A stretch of DNA of 64,000 nt from Janthinobacterium fluminis (GCF_028595325.1 NZ_JAQQXR010000002.1:248001-312000), one strand, 5' to 3'; positions 52,942 through 61,962 are shown, counted from the stretch's first letter. The notes: generated from the letters alone by a model not told the origin. Translations and numbers: made by a program.

Positions 52942-55900
52942 GCGGGGCCGACGACGCCGCGGCCGCGCCCTTCCTGTCGTATTGGCAAGCCGGTTACGAG
53001 GGCGCCGACCATGTCACGCGCGCGGGGCGGGCGCTGTCGATGAACGAGGCCAGCGGCCATCTGGCGCGCGTGCGCGAGGATTACGCGCTGCTGCGCCAGT
53101 TCGGCATACGCACGGTGCGCGAGAGCGTCGGCTGGCGCCTGGTCGAGCGCGACGGCCGCTTCGATTTTTCCCCGCTGGCCGAGCGCGCCCGCGTGGCGCG
53201 CGAGCTGGGCTTGCAGATTTACTGGACCTTCAAGCATTACGGCTGGCCGCCCGACATCGACCTGTTCGGGCCGCAGTTCGTCGCGCGCTTCGCGCGCTTT
53301 TGCACGGCCGTGTGCGAATACCTGGCGCCGTTCGGCGGCGCCGCGCCGGTGTACTCGCCGATCAATGAAATCTCCTTCACGAGCTGGGGCTTGTCGGTGC
53401 ACATGTTCCACGGCGTCGACATGGGCCGGCCCGATCCGGGCCGGGACGGCAAGCGGCAACTGGTGCGCGCCGCCATCGCCGGCTGCGACGCGATCTGGGC
53501 CGTCGAGCCGCGCGCCCGCATCCTGCATTGCGACCCGCTGATCCACGTGATCGCGCCGCCGGGGCGGCCCGACTGGGCAGCCTCGGCGGCGCAGTGGCGC
53601 GAAGCGCAGTTCGAGGCCTGGGACATGCTGTGCGGGCGCAGCGAGCCGGAGCTGGGCGGCGCCGAGCGCTACCTCGACTTGATCGGCTTGAACTATTACC
53701 ACAGCAACCAGTGGGAAAGCGGCAGCAATCTGCGCCTGTGGTGGCACCTCGGCGAGCCGCGCCGCATGCCGCTGCACGCCTTGTTGCTGGAGGTGCAGCG
53801 GCGTTACCGCCGGCCCGTGCTGCTGGCCGAAACCAGCCACGTCGGCAGCGGCCGCGGCGCCTGGATACGCGAGATGGCGCAGCAGGCGGCCTTGACGCAC
53901 CAGCACGGCGGCGACCTGCGCGGCATATGCATCTATCCGATCATCGACCGGCCGGACTGGGAGGACGAGAATTTCTGGCACCACAGCGGCCTGTGGGATG
54001 TCAGTGTGAGCGGGCCGGAGCGCTTGCGGCGCGTGCTGTCCGAGCCTTATGCGATGGGGCTGCGCCAGGCCATGAGCTTGACGCGGCGCCTGTGTTCAAC
54101 GTATGCGCCACCGGGGCGGGAAGGAGCTGGCATGAGGACTATCATCGTTTTCTCTCATCTTCGTTGGAACTTCGTCTACCAGAGGCCGCAGCAATTGCTG
54201 TCGCGGCTGGCGCAGTTTTACCATGTGCTGTTCGTCGAGGAGCCCATCCTGCGCGAGGGCGCGCCCCACTTGATGCTGTCGACGCCGGCGCCGAACGTGA
54301 CCCTGTGCCAGCCGCAGACGCCGGTGCCGGCGCCCGGCTTCCACGACGACCAGTTGGCCGTGCTGCAGTCGCTGCTGAGCGAGGTGGCGCCGGACGAGGA
54401 CCCGATCGTCTGGTTCTACACGCCGATGGCCTTGCCGCTGCTGCCGCAACTGCATCCGCACCTGGTCGTCTACGATTGCATGGACGAGCTGGCCGCGTTC
54501 AGGAATCCGCCCAAGCAGTTGCTGCAGCGCGAGACGGCCTTGCTGGCGCGCGCCGACCTGGTGTTCGCCGGCGGCCCCAGCCTGTTCGAGGCCAAGCGGG
54601 GGCGCCATCCGCACACCCACTGTTTTGCCAGCAGCGTCGACGTCGTGCATTTCGAGCAGGCGCTGGACCGCCACAACGGCCATCCGGCACACCTGAACAT
54701 CCCGGCGCCGCGGCTCGGCTACTACGGCGTCATCGACGAACGCTTCGATCCGGCGCTGGTGGCGGCCCTGGCCGACGCCCACAGCAATTGGCAGATCGTG
54801 CTGGTCGGCCCGGTGCTGAAGATCGACCCGGCCAGCCTGCCGCAGCGGCAAAACATCCATTACCTCGGCCAGCAGCCCTACCAGGCGCTGCCGCACTTCC
54901 TGGCCGGCTGGGACGTTTGCCTGCTGCCGTTCGCGCTGAACGAGGCGACCCGTTTCATCAGCCCGACCAAGGTGCTGGAATACATGGCGGCGCAACTGCC
55001 CATCGTCAGCACGGCCATTACCGACATCGCCGTGCCGTATGGCGACGTGGTCGCGATCGCCGCCGACGCGGCCGGCTTCGTGCGCGCCTGCGAGGAAGCG
55101 CTGGCGGCCACGCCGCAGCAGCGCGCCGCGGGCGCCGCGCGCATGGCCGCCGTCGTCGCCGCCACTTCGTGGGACGCGACGGTGGAGCAGATGCGCGCGC
55201 TGCTGGAGTCGACCAGGCCGGGCCAGGGCGCGCGCGCCGGCGCGGCGGCGGCGCCGGCCGCGGCCGCCGCGGCGCCGGCGGCCACCGTCAATCCGCTGCG
55301 CGCGCCCAAGGCGCCGGCGGCGGTGCAGTGCGCCATCATCGGCGCCGGTCCGACCGGCCTGAGCGCCGCCTACCACCTGGGCCCGGACACGCTGTTGCTG
55401 GAGCGGCATGCCAGCGTCGGCGGCTGGTGCCGTTCCATCAGCGACGCCGGTTTCACCTTCGACCACGCCGGCCACATCATGTTTTCGACCGATCCGTATG
55501 TGCTGGAGCTGTACGGCCTGCTGCTGGGAGCGAATATGCACTGGCAAAACCGCGAGGCCTGGATATACAGCAAGCACGTCTACACGCGCTACCCCTTCCA
55601 GGGCGCCTTGTACGGTTTGCCGCCGGCCGTCATCAAGGAATGCCTGGTCGGCGCCATCCAGGCCCGCTTCGGCGCCTTGCGCGCGGCGCCGGCCTGCGCC
55701 CCGCTCAAGCCGGTCGACGACTGCTGCGGCGACGGCGCCGACCTGGGCGGCGCGGCGCAGGCGGCGCCGGCCCGGCCGGAGCCGCGCAATTTCGAGCAAT
55801 TCATCGAGCAGGTCTGGGGCGCCGGCATCGCCAAACATTTCGCCTTGCCGTACAACCGCAAGCTGTGGACGGTGCCGTTGGCGGAAATGGAAACGTCGTG

Positions 55901-56741
55901 GCTGGGCGGGCGGGTGCCGCTGCCGGACCTGGAGGAAATCATCGAAGGCGCGCTGGAACCGGTGGCGCGGCCGATGGGGCCGAACGCGCGCTTCGGCTAT
56001 CCGCTGCGGGGCGGCTTCCAGGCCCTGATGTCGGCCTTCCTGCCGCACATCCGTGGCAAGGTCGAGCTCAACGCGGAGGTCGTGCAACTGCTGCCGCTCC
56101 AGCACGTGCTGGCGCTGGCCGACGGCCGCCGCTACCGCTACCGCCAACTGATCAGCACGATGCCGCTGCCGGAACTGGTGCGGCTGATAGGCGAGCAGGC
56201 TCCGGCCGAGGTGCGGGCCGCCGCGCGCGCCTTGCGCCACGTGTCGGTGCGCTGCGTCAACCTTGGCGTCGCGCGCGAGCACATCACCGACAAGCATTGG
56301 GTCTACTATCCCGAGGAGACGATTTTCCACCGCATTTTCGTCCAAGGCAACGCCAGCCCGTATTGCAACCCGCCGGGCGGCTTCGGCCTGAGCTGCGAGA
56401 TATCCTATTCGCCGAGCAAGCCGCTGCCGCTGAGCGGCGCGGCGTTGGTGGCGCGCTGCATGGCCGATTGCATCAAGGTCGGCATGCTGCGGCCGGACGA
56501 CCAGTTGCTGGCGGCCAACCAGGTCGACATGCCGTATGCCTATGTCATCTACGACCATGCCCGCGCCGCCAATGTGGCGCTGGTGAAGGCGTGGCTGGCC
56601 GGCCACGACATCGTGCTGGCCGGGCGCTACAGCGAGTGGGAATACTACAACTCGGACCATGCCTTCCTCGCCGGCAGGAAGGCGGCCCAGGCGGTCGATG
56701 CCGAGGCCGGCGGCGCCCAGCAGAACGTGTTGGGCGATTAG
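52938..56741 (+). CDS. tripartite frame: glycoside hydrolase + glycosyltransferase + UDP-galactopyranose mutase-like FAD protein
   Basis: A single open frame of 1267 codons. Residues 1-395 look like a clan GH-A beta-glucosidase or beta-galactosidase: TVRESVGWRLVERDG, APVYSPINEISF with the acid/base Glu, LIGLNYYHSNQW, and VLLAETSHVG with the nucleophile Glu. Residues 400-780 are a GT1/GT4-type glycosyltransferase (NFVYQRPQQLLSRLAQFYHVLF, VVYDCMDELAAF, FISPTKVLEYMAAQLPIVST). After an Ala/Pro-rich linker, residues 797-1267 form a FAD-binding protein like UDP-galactopyranose mutase or protoporphyrinogen oxidase (AIIGAGPTGLSAAYHL, HVYTRYPFQGALYG). An ATG at 54132 has AAGGAG just upstream, so the last two parts (869 residues) may also be made alone. 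The call of each part is by motif. Confidence 0.7.
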   Translation: MSGADDAAAAPFLSYWQAGYEGADHVTRAGRALSMNEASGHLARVREDYALLRQFGIRTVRESVGWRLVERDGRFDFSPLAERARVARELGLQIYWTFKHYGWPPDIDLFGPQFVARFARFCTAVCEYLAPFGGAAPVYSPINEISFTSWGLSVHMFHGVDMGRPDPGRDGKRQLVRAAIAGCDAIWAVEPRARILHCDPLIHVIAPPGRPDWAASAAQWREAQFEAWDMLCGRSEPELGGAERYLDLIGLNYYHSNQWESGSNLRLWWHLGEPRRMPLHALLLEVQRRYRRPVLLAETSHVGSGRGAWIREMAQQAALTHQHGGDLRGICIYPIIDRPDWEDENFWHHSGLWDVSVSGPERLRRVLSEPYAMGLRQAMSLTRRLCSTYAPPGREGAGMRTIIVFSHLRWNFVYQRPQQLLSRLAQFYHVLFVEEPILREGAPHLMLSTPAPNVTLCQPQTPVPAPGFHDDQLAVLQSLLSEVAPDEDPIVWFYTPMALPLLPQLHPHLVVYDCMDELAAFRNPPKQLLQRETALLARADLVFAGGPSLFEAKRGRHPHTHCFASSVDVVHFEQALDRHNGHPAHLNIPAPRLGYYGVIDERFDPALVAALADAHSNWQIVLVGPVLKIDPASLPQRQNIHYLGQQPYQALPHFLAGWDVCLLPFALNEATRFISPTKVLEYMAAQLPIVSTAITDIAVPYGDVVAIAADAAGFVRACEEALAATPQQRAAGAARMAAVVAATSWDATVEQMRALLESTRPGQGARAGAAAAPAAAAAAPAATVNPLRAPKAPAAVQCAIIGAGPTGLSAAYHLGPDTLLLERHASVGGWCRSISDAGFTFDHAGHIMFSTDPYVLELYGLLLGANMHWQNREAWIYSKHVYTRYPFQGALYGLPPAVIKECLVGAIQARFGALRAAPACAPLKPVDDCCGDGADLGGAAQAAPARPEPRNFEQFIEQVWGAGIAKHFALPYNRKLWTVPLAEMETSWLGGRVPLPDLEEIIEGALEPVARPMGPNARFGYPLRGGFQALMSAFLPHIRGKVELNAEVVQLLPLQHVLALADGRRYRYRQLISTMPLPELVRLIGEQAPAEVRAAARALRHVSVRCVNLGVAREHITDKHWVYYPEETIFHRIFVQGNASPYCNPPGGFGLSCEISYSPSKPLPLSGAALVARCMADCIKVGMLRPDDQLLAANQVDMPYAYVIYDHARAANVALVKAWLAGHDIVLAGRYSEWEYYNSDHAFLAGRKAAQAVDAEAGGAQQNVLGD

Positions 56742-56776
56742 CGTGGCTGGGGGCGGCGGGCGGTATGGCCGCAGCT

Positions 56777-56985
56777 CCCCGTCAAGGGCGGCGCCGGCTA
56801 CATCGGCGCGCACATGATGCGGCGCCTGTGGCGGGCCGGCAATGGCACTGCCCGCCGGCGTATGCGGATCTGCGTCCGATCCTGCGGCGCGCGTGGGCGT
56901 GGAAATTGCGTTTGTCGGAAAACGCCGAGACGAAAACAGGCCCGGCGTCGCCGCCGTGCCTGCCTTGCAGCGCGCCGTCTTAGTA
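56777..56985 (+). pseudogene. galE: galE (UDP-glucose 4-epimerase) remnant with internal deletion
   Basis: Right after the tripartite gene one frame reads VKGGAGYIGAHMMRRLWRAGN, which is the NAD-binding start of UDP-glucose 4-epimerase (normally TGGAGYIGSH). A few bases on, another frame reads AYADLRPILRRAWAWKLRLSEN, which suits a GalE C-terminus. The roughly 300 residues that should lie between are gone. So the epimerase of this galactose cluster has decayed. The N-terminal likeness is strong; the C-terminal one is weaker. Confidence 0.6.
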
Positions 56986-57411
56986 GCGTTGGATGATGCC
57001 GTTTGCCACGCGGACCCGGTCGCCGATCTGGAATGCGGGCTGCGACTGCTGCGTGATGACTTTGCTGCTGCCGTCGTCGAGGCGCAGCGTGACGCGATAG
57101 GCGACGTCGGCGGACGAGCCCGCCCCTCCCAGCGTGCCCGAGGTGCCGGACTGGCTGGTGCTGCCGGACGAGTCCATGCTGCCGGCCTGTGCGCGGGGAA
57201 TGCTTTCGATCGACTGCACCACGCCCTGCATCGACATCGTGGAAGCCTGGCTGGTGTCGGCGGCGGATGTGCCGCTGGCCTGGTAGCTGCTGCCGGCCAT
57301 GGAAGAACCATAGGGCTCGCCGGTGGCGCCGATGCGCTCGTCCGTGCTGCTGCAGGCGCCCAGCGCGGCGCACATCAATCCCGCCAATACCGTGTAGCTT
57401 TTCGTTCCCAT
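56980..57411 (-). CDS. small lipoprotein of unknown function
   Basis: A 143-residue lipoprotein. The signal sequence MGTKSYTVLAGLMCAALGACSS carries the lipobox LGAC, so the mature protein should be acylated at that cysteine. The middle is low-complexity and rich in Ser, Gly, Thr and Ala; the last 40 residues (YRVTLRLDDGSSKVI, then FQIGDRVRVANGIIQRY) look like a small beta-barrel domain. AAGGAG six bases upstream supports the ATG at 57411. I do not recognise a family name beyond this pattern, which recalls SlyB-like outer-membrane lipoproteins. Confidence 0.72.
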   Translation of the reverse strand: MGTKSYTVLAGLMCAALGACSSTDERIGATGEPYGSSMAGSSYQASGTSAADTSQASTMSMQGVVQSIESIPRAQAGSMDSSGSTSQSGTSGTLGGAGSSADVAYRVTLRLDDGSSKVITQQSQPAFQIGDRVRVANGIIQRY

Positions 57412-57774
57412 AATAATCTCCTTATTCAAATTTCCGCTCAGAATTTGTTGGCAAAATTTTATTTAATACACTGCTCCATTATTCAAGACATTCTGCATGA
57501 CATTATCAAGTAGATATTAATAGTTCGGCTGCCCCCGGCTTGGCCGGATCGCTTCGCCCGCGCCGCTAAGGTAAGAGGGGAAAGCCGGTCCGATGTTCAC
57601 GCGATCCCAGTTTCAGGTTGAGCTGCATCAAGCGAATTAATGCTTATTTTCACGTATAGCGCCTTGCATCGGCGGGAGATCAAGGGCCTGAATATCGCCT
57701 TGGAAACAATTGAGGAACGTCAAATTATTCAATTGAAGACGGCGCAATAATTTGATTTTTGGAAATCCGGGAAT
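57412..57774. other. AT-rich intergenic stretch
   Basis: About 360 bases between the divergent lipoprotein and the small gene at 57775. Apart from promoter sequence for both, I see nothing in it. Confidence 0.4.
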
Positions 57775-58077
57775 ATGAAAATGCCTACACGGACGAGTGA
57801 AAAAATCATCGAAGATTTAATTATTGCAGTGTATGGTCCGGCGCCTGAACCGCGCCGGCAATACCAGCTGGCGCAGAGCCTGCACGCACTGGTGAGATTG
57901 GCGAAAACCGAGCAGTTACGCGAGCTGAAAGCGGATGTCGAGCGCGCGGCCGGGGCGGCGGCGGGTTCCGGCAGCCGGCGCGAAACCCGGACCATCTTGC
58001 GCAAGATCGGCATGAATTGCAACGCCAGGCAGGGGCAGTTTCAGTTCGACAAGGAAGACAGCGCCAGGTCGGAATAA
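57775..58077 (+). CDS. hypothetical protein (100 aa)
   Basis: A 100-residue, mostly helical and charged protein without signal peptide or membrane segment (SEKIIEDLIIAVYGPAP, QLAQSLHALVRLAKTEQLRELK). I do not recognise a family. The first ATG is preceded by GGGAAT, a weak site. It ends just before a small hairpin with five T's at 58084-58110. It could be a real small cytoplasmic protein, but support is limited to composition and placement. Confidence 0.5.
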   Translation: MKMPTRTSEKIIEDLIIAVYGPAPEPRRQYQLAQSLHALVRLAKTEQLRELKADVERAAGAAAGSGSRRETRTILRKIGMNCNARQGQFQFDKEDSARSE

Positions 58078-58083
58078 GCGAGG

Positions 58084-58110
58084 CGGCGCGGCTGGGGCGG
58101 CGCCGTTTTT
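58084..58110 (+). terminator. short hairpin with T-run
   Basis: CGGCGC (58084-58089) pairs with GCGCCG (58100-58105), followed by five T's. It separates the 100-residue gene from the converging VanZ-like gene. Confidence 0.5.
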
Positions 58111-58511
58111 CAGGAGTGGAAGGCGCGCTCCGCCTTGGGCCAGTATGCCCACAGCAAGGCGGCGGCCAGCGTGCCGGCGCTGCAATCGACCAGCCAGTCG
58201 GCGACCGTGCCGTGCCGGTACGGGAAAAAACTCTGCACCACCTCGTCGAGGGCGCCCATCAGCGCGATCGTCGCCAGCGACTGGATGGCGCGGCGGGACG
58301 GCGTGCCCGGGGTGCCGCTGAACAGGAGGAAGGTCAGGCCGGCGTATGCGATCGAGTGCAGTACGAGGCCGGAAGCGAAATTGGCGATTTCGGCCCGCGC
58401 GCGCGGCAGCGATCCCAGAATCAAGATCAGCAGGTAGAGCACAATGGCGCTGCGATAGCGCAGTTGTTGATGGCGCGACGAAATGAGCAGCGTGGCGATG
58501 GTGTGGCGCAT
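58110..58511 (-). CDS. VanZ family protein
   Basis: A 133-residue membrane protein with about four hydrophobic segments. It shows the VanZ-like pattern: SAIVLYLLILILGSLPRA, LVLHSIAYAGLTFLLFSG and the closing ALMGALDEVVQSFFPYRHGTVADWLVD, in which the E-Q and D-W residues are typical. The family takes its name from a teicoplanin-resistance protein, but most members have no known role. I start at 58511; the open frame continues to 58595 only through the terminator repeat. Confidence 0.75.
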   Translation of the reverse strand: MRHTIATLLISSRHQQLRYRSAIVLYLLILILGSLPRARAEIANFASGLVLHSIAYAGLTFLLFSGTPGTPSRRAIQSLATIALMGALDEVVQSFFPYRHGTVADWLVDCSAGTLAAALLWAYWPKAERAFHS

Positions 58512-58556
58512 GGTCGGTGGCAGGGGGAAAAGGGGAACAATAGCATGTTGCCAGGC

Positions 58557-58695
58557 AAAAAAAAGCCCGCTGGTGAAAGCGGGCCAAAAACCCAAAGAGG
58601 GTCAAGAGTCGGAAACCTGCAACGCGGTGGCGCTTCGCAGTTGAAACGCCACCAAAAAAGGGTTGGTGTGCCGCTACGTAGCGAGACAGCACACC
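58557..58695 (-). ncRNA. candidate structured small RNA
   Basis: On the minus strand three stems follow each other: GGTGTGC...GCACACC with an inner CGCTACGTAGCG palindrome (58695-58665), GGTGGCG...CGCCACC (58653-58626), and AGCGGGC-type GCCCGCT stem with eight U's (58584-58557). No credible protein lies here. The upstream promoter is not clear. An identical terminator stands 300 bases upstream, so this could be an independent RNA gene. Confidence 0.45.
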
Positions 58696-58856
58696 TGGCT
58701 GCAATCACGCATATCGGTTGCGTGTAGTGCAGATGTGACCAGCATAAGGGATGAAGATGACACGGCTATGACACAGCGCAACAAATTGTCATTTTGTTTG
58801 AAATAGGCGGTTTTGGCGCACCTCAGCCCGCTGCGGAGCATGGGGCGAAAAAAAAG

Positions 58857-58886
58857 CCCGCTGGTGAAAGCGGGCTTAAAACTATT
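58857..58886 (-). terminator. rho-independent terminator after the SDR gene
   Basis: The same GCCCGCTGGTGAAAGCGGGC stem as at 58565-58584, preceded by eight A's on the plus strand, so it works on the minus strand. It lies about 120 bases past the SDR stop codon. Confidence 0.75.
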
Positions 58887-59002
58887 TTCTTGGAGGAGAA
58901 TAGTGGAGACAGATGCATTATGCTGCATCGCCACATATATGTCTAATTGCAATTTCAGATATCAGATATAATATTTTGGCATATCTATATGCCTTGTCGC
59001 GC

Positions 59003-59767
59003 TCATTCCATCACGGGCACCGTGTAGTTCAGCGCCAGCCTGCCGCCGTCGACGTAGATGGTTTGCCCCGTCATATAGGTGGCGTCGGCACTGGCCAGGA
59101 AGGCGGCGATGCCGGCCACTTCCTCCGGTTCGCCGCAGCGCCCCAGCGGCGTGCGTGACAGGATAGTATGGCGCGCCTCCGGGCTGGAAAGCACAGCCTG
59201 CTTGGCCAGTTCGGTGAGGATGGTGCCGGGGCCGATGCCGTTGACGCGCACGCCGTGCGGCGCCAGGTTCAGCGCCATGACCTTGGTTAGTTGGTTGATG
59301 CCGCCTTTGGACACCACATACGGCACCTGGTTCGGGATCGCCAGCGTGGCGTTGACGCTCGACATGTTGATGATGCAGCCGCTGCGCTGCTTGACCATTT
59401 CGCGCGCGACGGCCTGGCCGCACAGGAACATGGATTTCAGGTTGATGCGGATGACGCGGTCGAAATCGTCTTCGCTCAGGTCGAGAAAGTCGGCCGCGTG
59501 GGTGATGCCGGCGTTATTGACGAGAATGTCGATTCGCCCGAAGCGCGCCAGCGTCGCCGCGAGGAGGGCGTCGACGTCGGCTTTCTGGCTGACGTCGGCG
59601 GTGAAAAAGCAGGCTTGCGGCCCCAGCGCGGCGGCGGCTTGCTCGCCCTCGGGTTTGATGTCGACCAGCATCACGCTGGCCCCTTCGGCGATCAGGCGTT
59701 GCGCGCAGGCCAGGCCGATACCCTGGGTTGCGCCGGTCACGATGGCTACTTGTTGGACTAGTTTCAT
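59003..59767 (-). CDS. SDR family oxidoreductase
   Basis: A 254-residue classical short-chain dehydrogenase/reductase. The NAD(P) motif is TGATQGIG (near residue 11), then NNAGI (near residue 87), the catalytic serine in INMSSVNATLA and the YxxxK pair in PYVVSKGG, although here the spacing reads Y-V-V-S-K as usual. The C-terminal part (TYMTGQTIYVDGG) is also standard. An acidic residue after the second strand (VDIKP) suggests NAD. Substrate unknown; sugars and hydroxy acids are common for this group. It is transcribed alone. Confidence 0.88.
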   Translation of the reverse strand: MKLVQQVAIVTGATQGIGLACAQRLIAEGASVMLVDIKPEGEQAAAALGPQACFFTADVSQKADVDALLAATLARFGRIDILVNNAGITHAADFLDLSEDDFDRVIRINLKSMFLCGQAVAREMVKQRSGCIINMSSVNATLAIPNQVPYVVSKGGINQLTKVMALNLAPHGVRVNGIGPGTILTELAKQAVLSSPEARHTILSRTPLGRCGEPEEVAGIAAFLASADATYMTGQTIYVDGGRLALNYTVPVME

Positions 59768-59822
59768 TACGCTTTCCCAATAGAGTATGAGGGGGCAAGG
59801 CGCGCGCCACGGCGGCGCCTCG

Positions 59823-60344
59823 TCAAATAATGATGGCCTGGTTCGGCAACTGGTTGGGGCGTGCGCCGTCGGCGGGGAAATGCTTGCGCAGCAGCTCGTT
59901 GAGGGCGGCGATCGCCCGCAGCGTGCTGTCGTGGTATGCGCCGCCGGCGTAGCCCTGCGTCATCGTCTGGCAAATCGCCTGCCATTCGGCGGGGGCGATG
60001 CGGCGCCCGACGTTGCGGTCGGCAACGATGTCGACTTGCCGCTCGGCCAGGTTGACATAGATCAGCACACCGCAATTCTCTTCCGTGTCCCACACGCCGT
60101 ATTGGGCGAACAGGGTCAGCGCCCGCTGGCGGTTGCCGACGTCGCGGAAAATGTCGCCGATGCCCAGCGACGCTTCCAGAATCAGGCGGATTTCCGCCGT
60201 GTGGGTTTGCTCGCCCTGTGCGATGGCTTGTTCAATGGCGTGCAGGCTGGCATCGGGAAACGCCGCGCGGGCGGCCGCCGCCGTGCTGCGCAGGTGGGGC
60301 AGGGCGCGCCGGCAGCGCTGCCAGAAGGAGGCGGGCGCCTTCAT
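59823..60344 (-). CDS. TPM domain protein (second of pair)
   Basis: A 173-residue cytoplasmic or membrane-associated protein of the TPM/YgcG phosphatase-like family. The pattern TAEIRLILEAS, RALTLFAQYGVWDTEENCGVLIYVNLAERQVDIVADRNVG is typical. No signal peptide is seen. Its start at 60344 meets the stop codon of the upstream TPM gene in one base, so both are translated together. The operon LemA - TPM - TPM is common in proteobacteria; its function is not known. Confidence 0.8.
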   Translation of the reverse strand: MKAPASFWQRCRRALPHLRSTAAAARAAFPDASLHAIEQAIAQGEQTHTAEIRLILEASLGIGDIFRDVGNRQRALTLFAQYGVWDTEENCGVLIYVNLAERQVDIVADRNVGRRIAPAEWQAICQTMTQGYAGGAYHDSTLRAIAALNELLRKHFPADGARPNQLPNQAIII

Positions 60345-61171
60345 CACCAGTTCCCCGAGGCGCCGCCGCCATCGAAACTGCCGCCGCCACCGGAGATGCC
60401 GCCGCCCCCGCCGAAGCCACCGCCGTCGCCGCCGAACCCGCCGCCGCCGGCGTGGCCGCCGCCCAAAGCCCGCCCCAGCGCGGCGCCTAGCAGCACGCCG
60501 CTGGCGTCGCGCGCCCAGCCGCCGTGGTGCAGGCGCGGCGGGCCTCCGCGCGAGCGCAACATTGCCGCCAGCGCCAGTACGCCGAACAGCAACAGCGGTC
60601 CCCAGAAGGCGGCCGTGTCGCCGGCCTCGGCCGCGCGCGTCTGCTTGGCGGCGGGAAATTGCTCCTGATTGAGCAGCGCGGCAATGGCGCCGACCCCGGC
60701 GACCAGGCCGCCGTAGTAATCGTTTTGGCGGAAATGCGGCGCGATCACGTCCTGCAGCACGCGCTTCGACTGCGCATCCGTCAGCACGCCCTGCACGCCG
60801 CGCCCGGCCTCGATGCGCAGGCGCCGCAGCGCCGGCGGATTGTCCTTGGCCACCAGCAGCAACACGCCGTCGTCGACGCCCTTGCGCCCCAGCTTCCACG
60901 CGTCGGCGACGCGGATGCCGTATTGCTCGATGGCTTCCGGCGCGGTGCTGGCCACCAGCAGGACGGCGATCTGGCTGCCGGTCTTCGCCTCGTAATCGGC
61001 CAGCACGCCCTCCAGCGCGGCGCGCTGCTGGCCGTCGAGCATGCCGGCGCCGTCGCTGACGTGGGCGCGCAGCGGCGGCACCGGCACCAGTTGTTGCGCG
61101 CCGGCCAGCGCGCCGGCCAGCAGCAGGCCCAGCGCACAGGCAAGGGCGGCCAGTTTGCGCGCGATACCCAT
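60344..61171 (-). CDS. TPM domain (YgcG family) membrane protein
   Basis: A 275-residue protein. A signal peptide (to about GALAGAQQ) is followed by a TPM domain (residues 35-155: LRAHVSDGAGMLDGQQRAALEGVLADYE, then YGIRVADAWKLGRKGVDDGVLLLVAKD), a membrane segment (FWGPLLLFGVLALAAML) and a glycine-rich tail ending GGGGSFDGGGASGNW. This is the usual YgcG form, with the domain in the periplasm and the Gly-rich tail in the cytoplasm. It lies one base after the LemA gene. Confidence 0.85.
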   Translation of the reverse strand: MGIARKLAALACALGLLLAGALAGAQQLVPVPPLRAHVSDGAGMLDGQQRAALEGVLADYEAKTGSQIAVLLVASTAPEAIEQYGIRVADAWKLGRKGVDDGVLLLVAKDNPPALRRLRIEAGRGVQGVLTDAQSKRVLQDVIAPHFRQNDYYGGLVAGVGAIAALLNQEQFPAAKQTRAAEAGDTAAFWGPLLLFGVLALAAMLRSRGGPPRLHHGGWARDASGVLLGAALGRALGGGHAGGGGFGGDGGGFGGGGGISGGGGSFDGGGASGNW

Positions 61172-61172
61172 G

Positions 61173-61790
61173 TTATTTACCGAAGTTGACGGCGGGAGCG
61201 GTCGATATCGCCTTCTCGTTCTCGACGCTGAAAGAGGGCTTGACCTGGTAACCGAACAGCATCGCCGTCAGATTGCTGGGGAAGCTGCGCGCCAGCACGT
61301 TGTACTCCTGGATGGCGGCGATATAGCGCTGGCGCGCCACGGTGATGCGGTTTTCCGTGCCTTCCAGCTGCGACTGCAAGTCGCGGAAACTGGTGTCAGC
61401 CTTCAGATCCGGATATTTCTCCGACACGGCCATCAGCCGCGACAGCGCCGACGACAACTCGCCCTGTACCTGCTGGAATTTTTGGAAGGCGGCCGGGTTG
61501 TTCAGCACCTCGGGCGTGATCTGGAAGCTGGTGGCGGCGGCGCGCGCCCGCGTCACCGATTCCAGCGTTTCCCGCTCGTGGGTGGCGTAGCCCTTGACGG
61601 TGTTGACGAGGTTGGGGATCAGGTCGGCGCGCCGTTGATACTGGTTCACCACCTCGCCCCAGGCGGCCTTGCTCGCCTCGTCCTTGCTCTGGAACTGGTT
61701 GTAGCCGCAGCCCGACAGCAGGCCGGCGAGGAGACCCAGCACGAGAACCAGGCGCATCCAGGGGGAGAAGCGGTTGGCGATGATAGGCAT
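61173..61790 (-). CDS. LemA family protein
   Basis: A 205-residue LemA protein. The N-terminus holds a lipoprotein-like signal (LVLGLLAGLLSGCGYNQ, with LSGC as lipobox), then the coiled-coil core with VVNQYQRRADLIPNLVNTVKGYATHE and VARQRYIAAIQEYNVLARSFPSN, the two family signatures. LemA proteins are membrane-anchored helical bundles of unknown role. It is the first gene of the LemA - TPM - TPM operon, divergent from pyrF. Confidence 0.88.
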   Translation of the reverse strand: MPIIANRFSPWMRLVLVLGLLAGLLSGCGYNQFQSKDEASKAAWGEVVNQYQRRADLIPNLVNTVKGYATHERETLESVTRARAAATSFQITPEVLNNPAAFQKFQQVQGELSSALSRLMAVSEKYPDLKADTSFRDLQSQLEGTENRITVARQRYIAAIQEYNVLARSFPSNLTAMLFGYQVKPSFSVENEKAISTAPAVNFGK

Positions 61791-61962
61791 GATGAGGGTG
61801 GCGCTGCGCGCGTGTGGGAAGGTGGCTTAAATATACTCCAAACTTGGCAAGATGCTTCGCCGCGGCCGTCTTTAAATCGCGCGCGCCGCCGCCGCTTTGC
61901 GGCTTTCCCGGCCCGCGGACGGTACAATGCGGGGTTTGCAACTGCATAGATAAAGGCGCGCC

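Noticed and set aside
58674-58952. Minus-strand ORF of 92 codons over the terminator repeat
   Set aside because: It reads through a hairpin terminator and has mixed composition; a structured RNA explains the region better.
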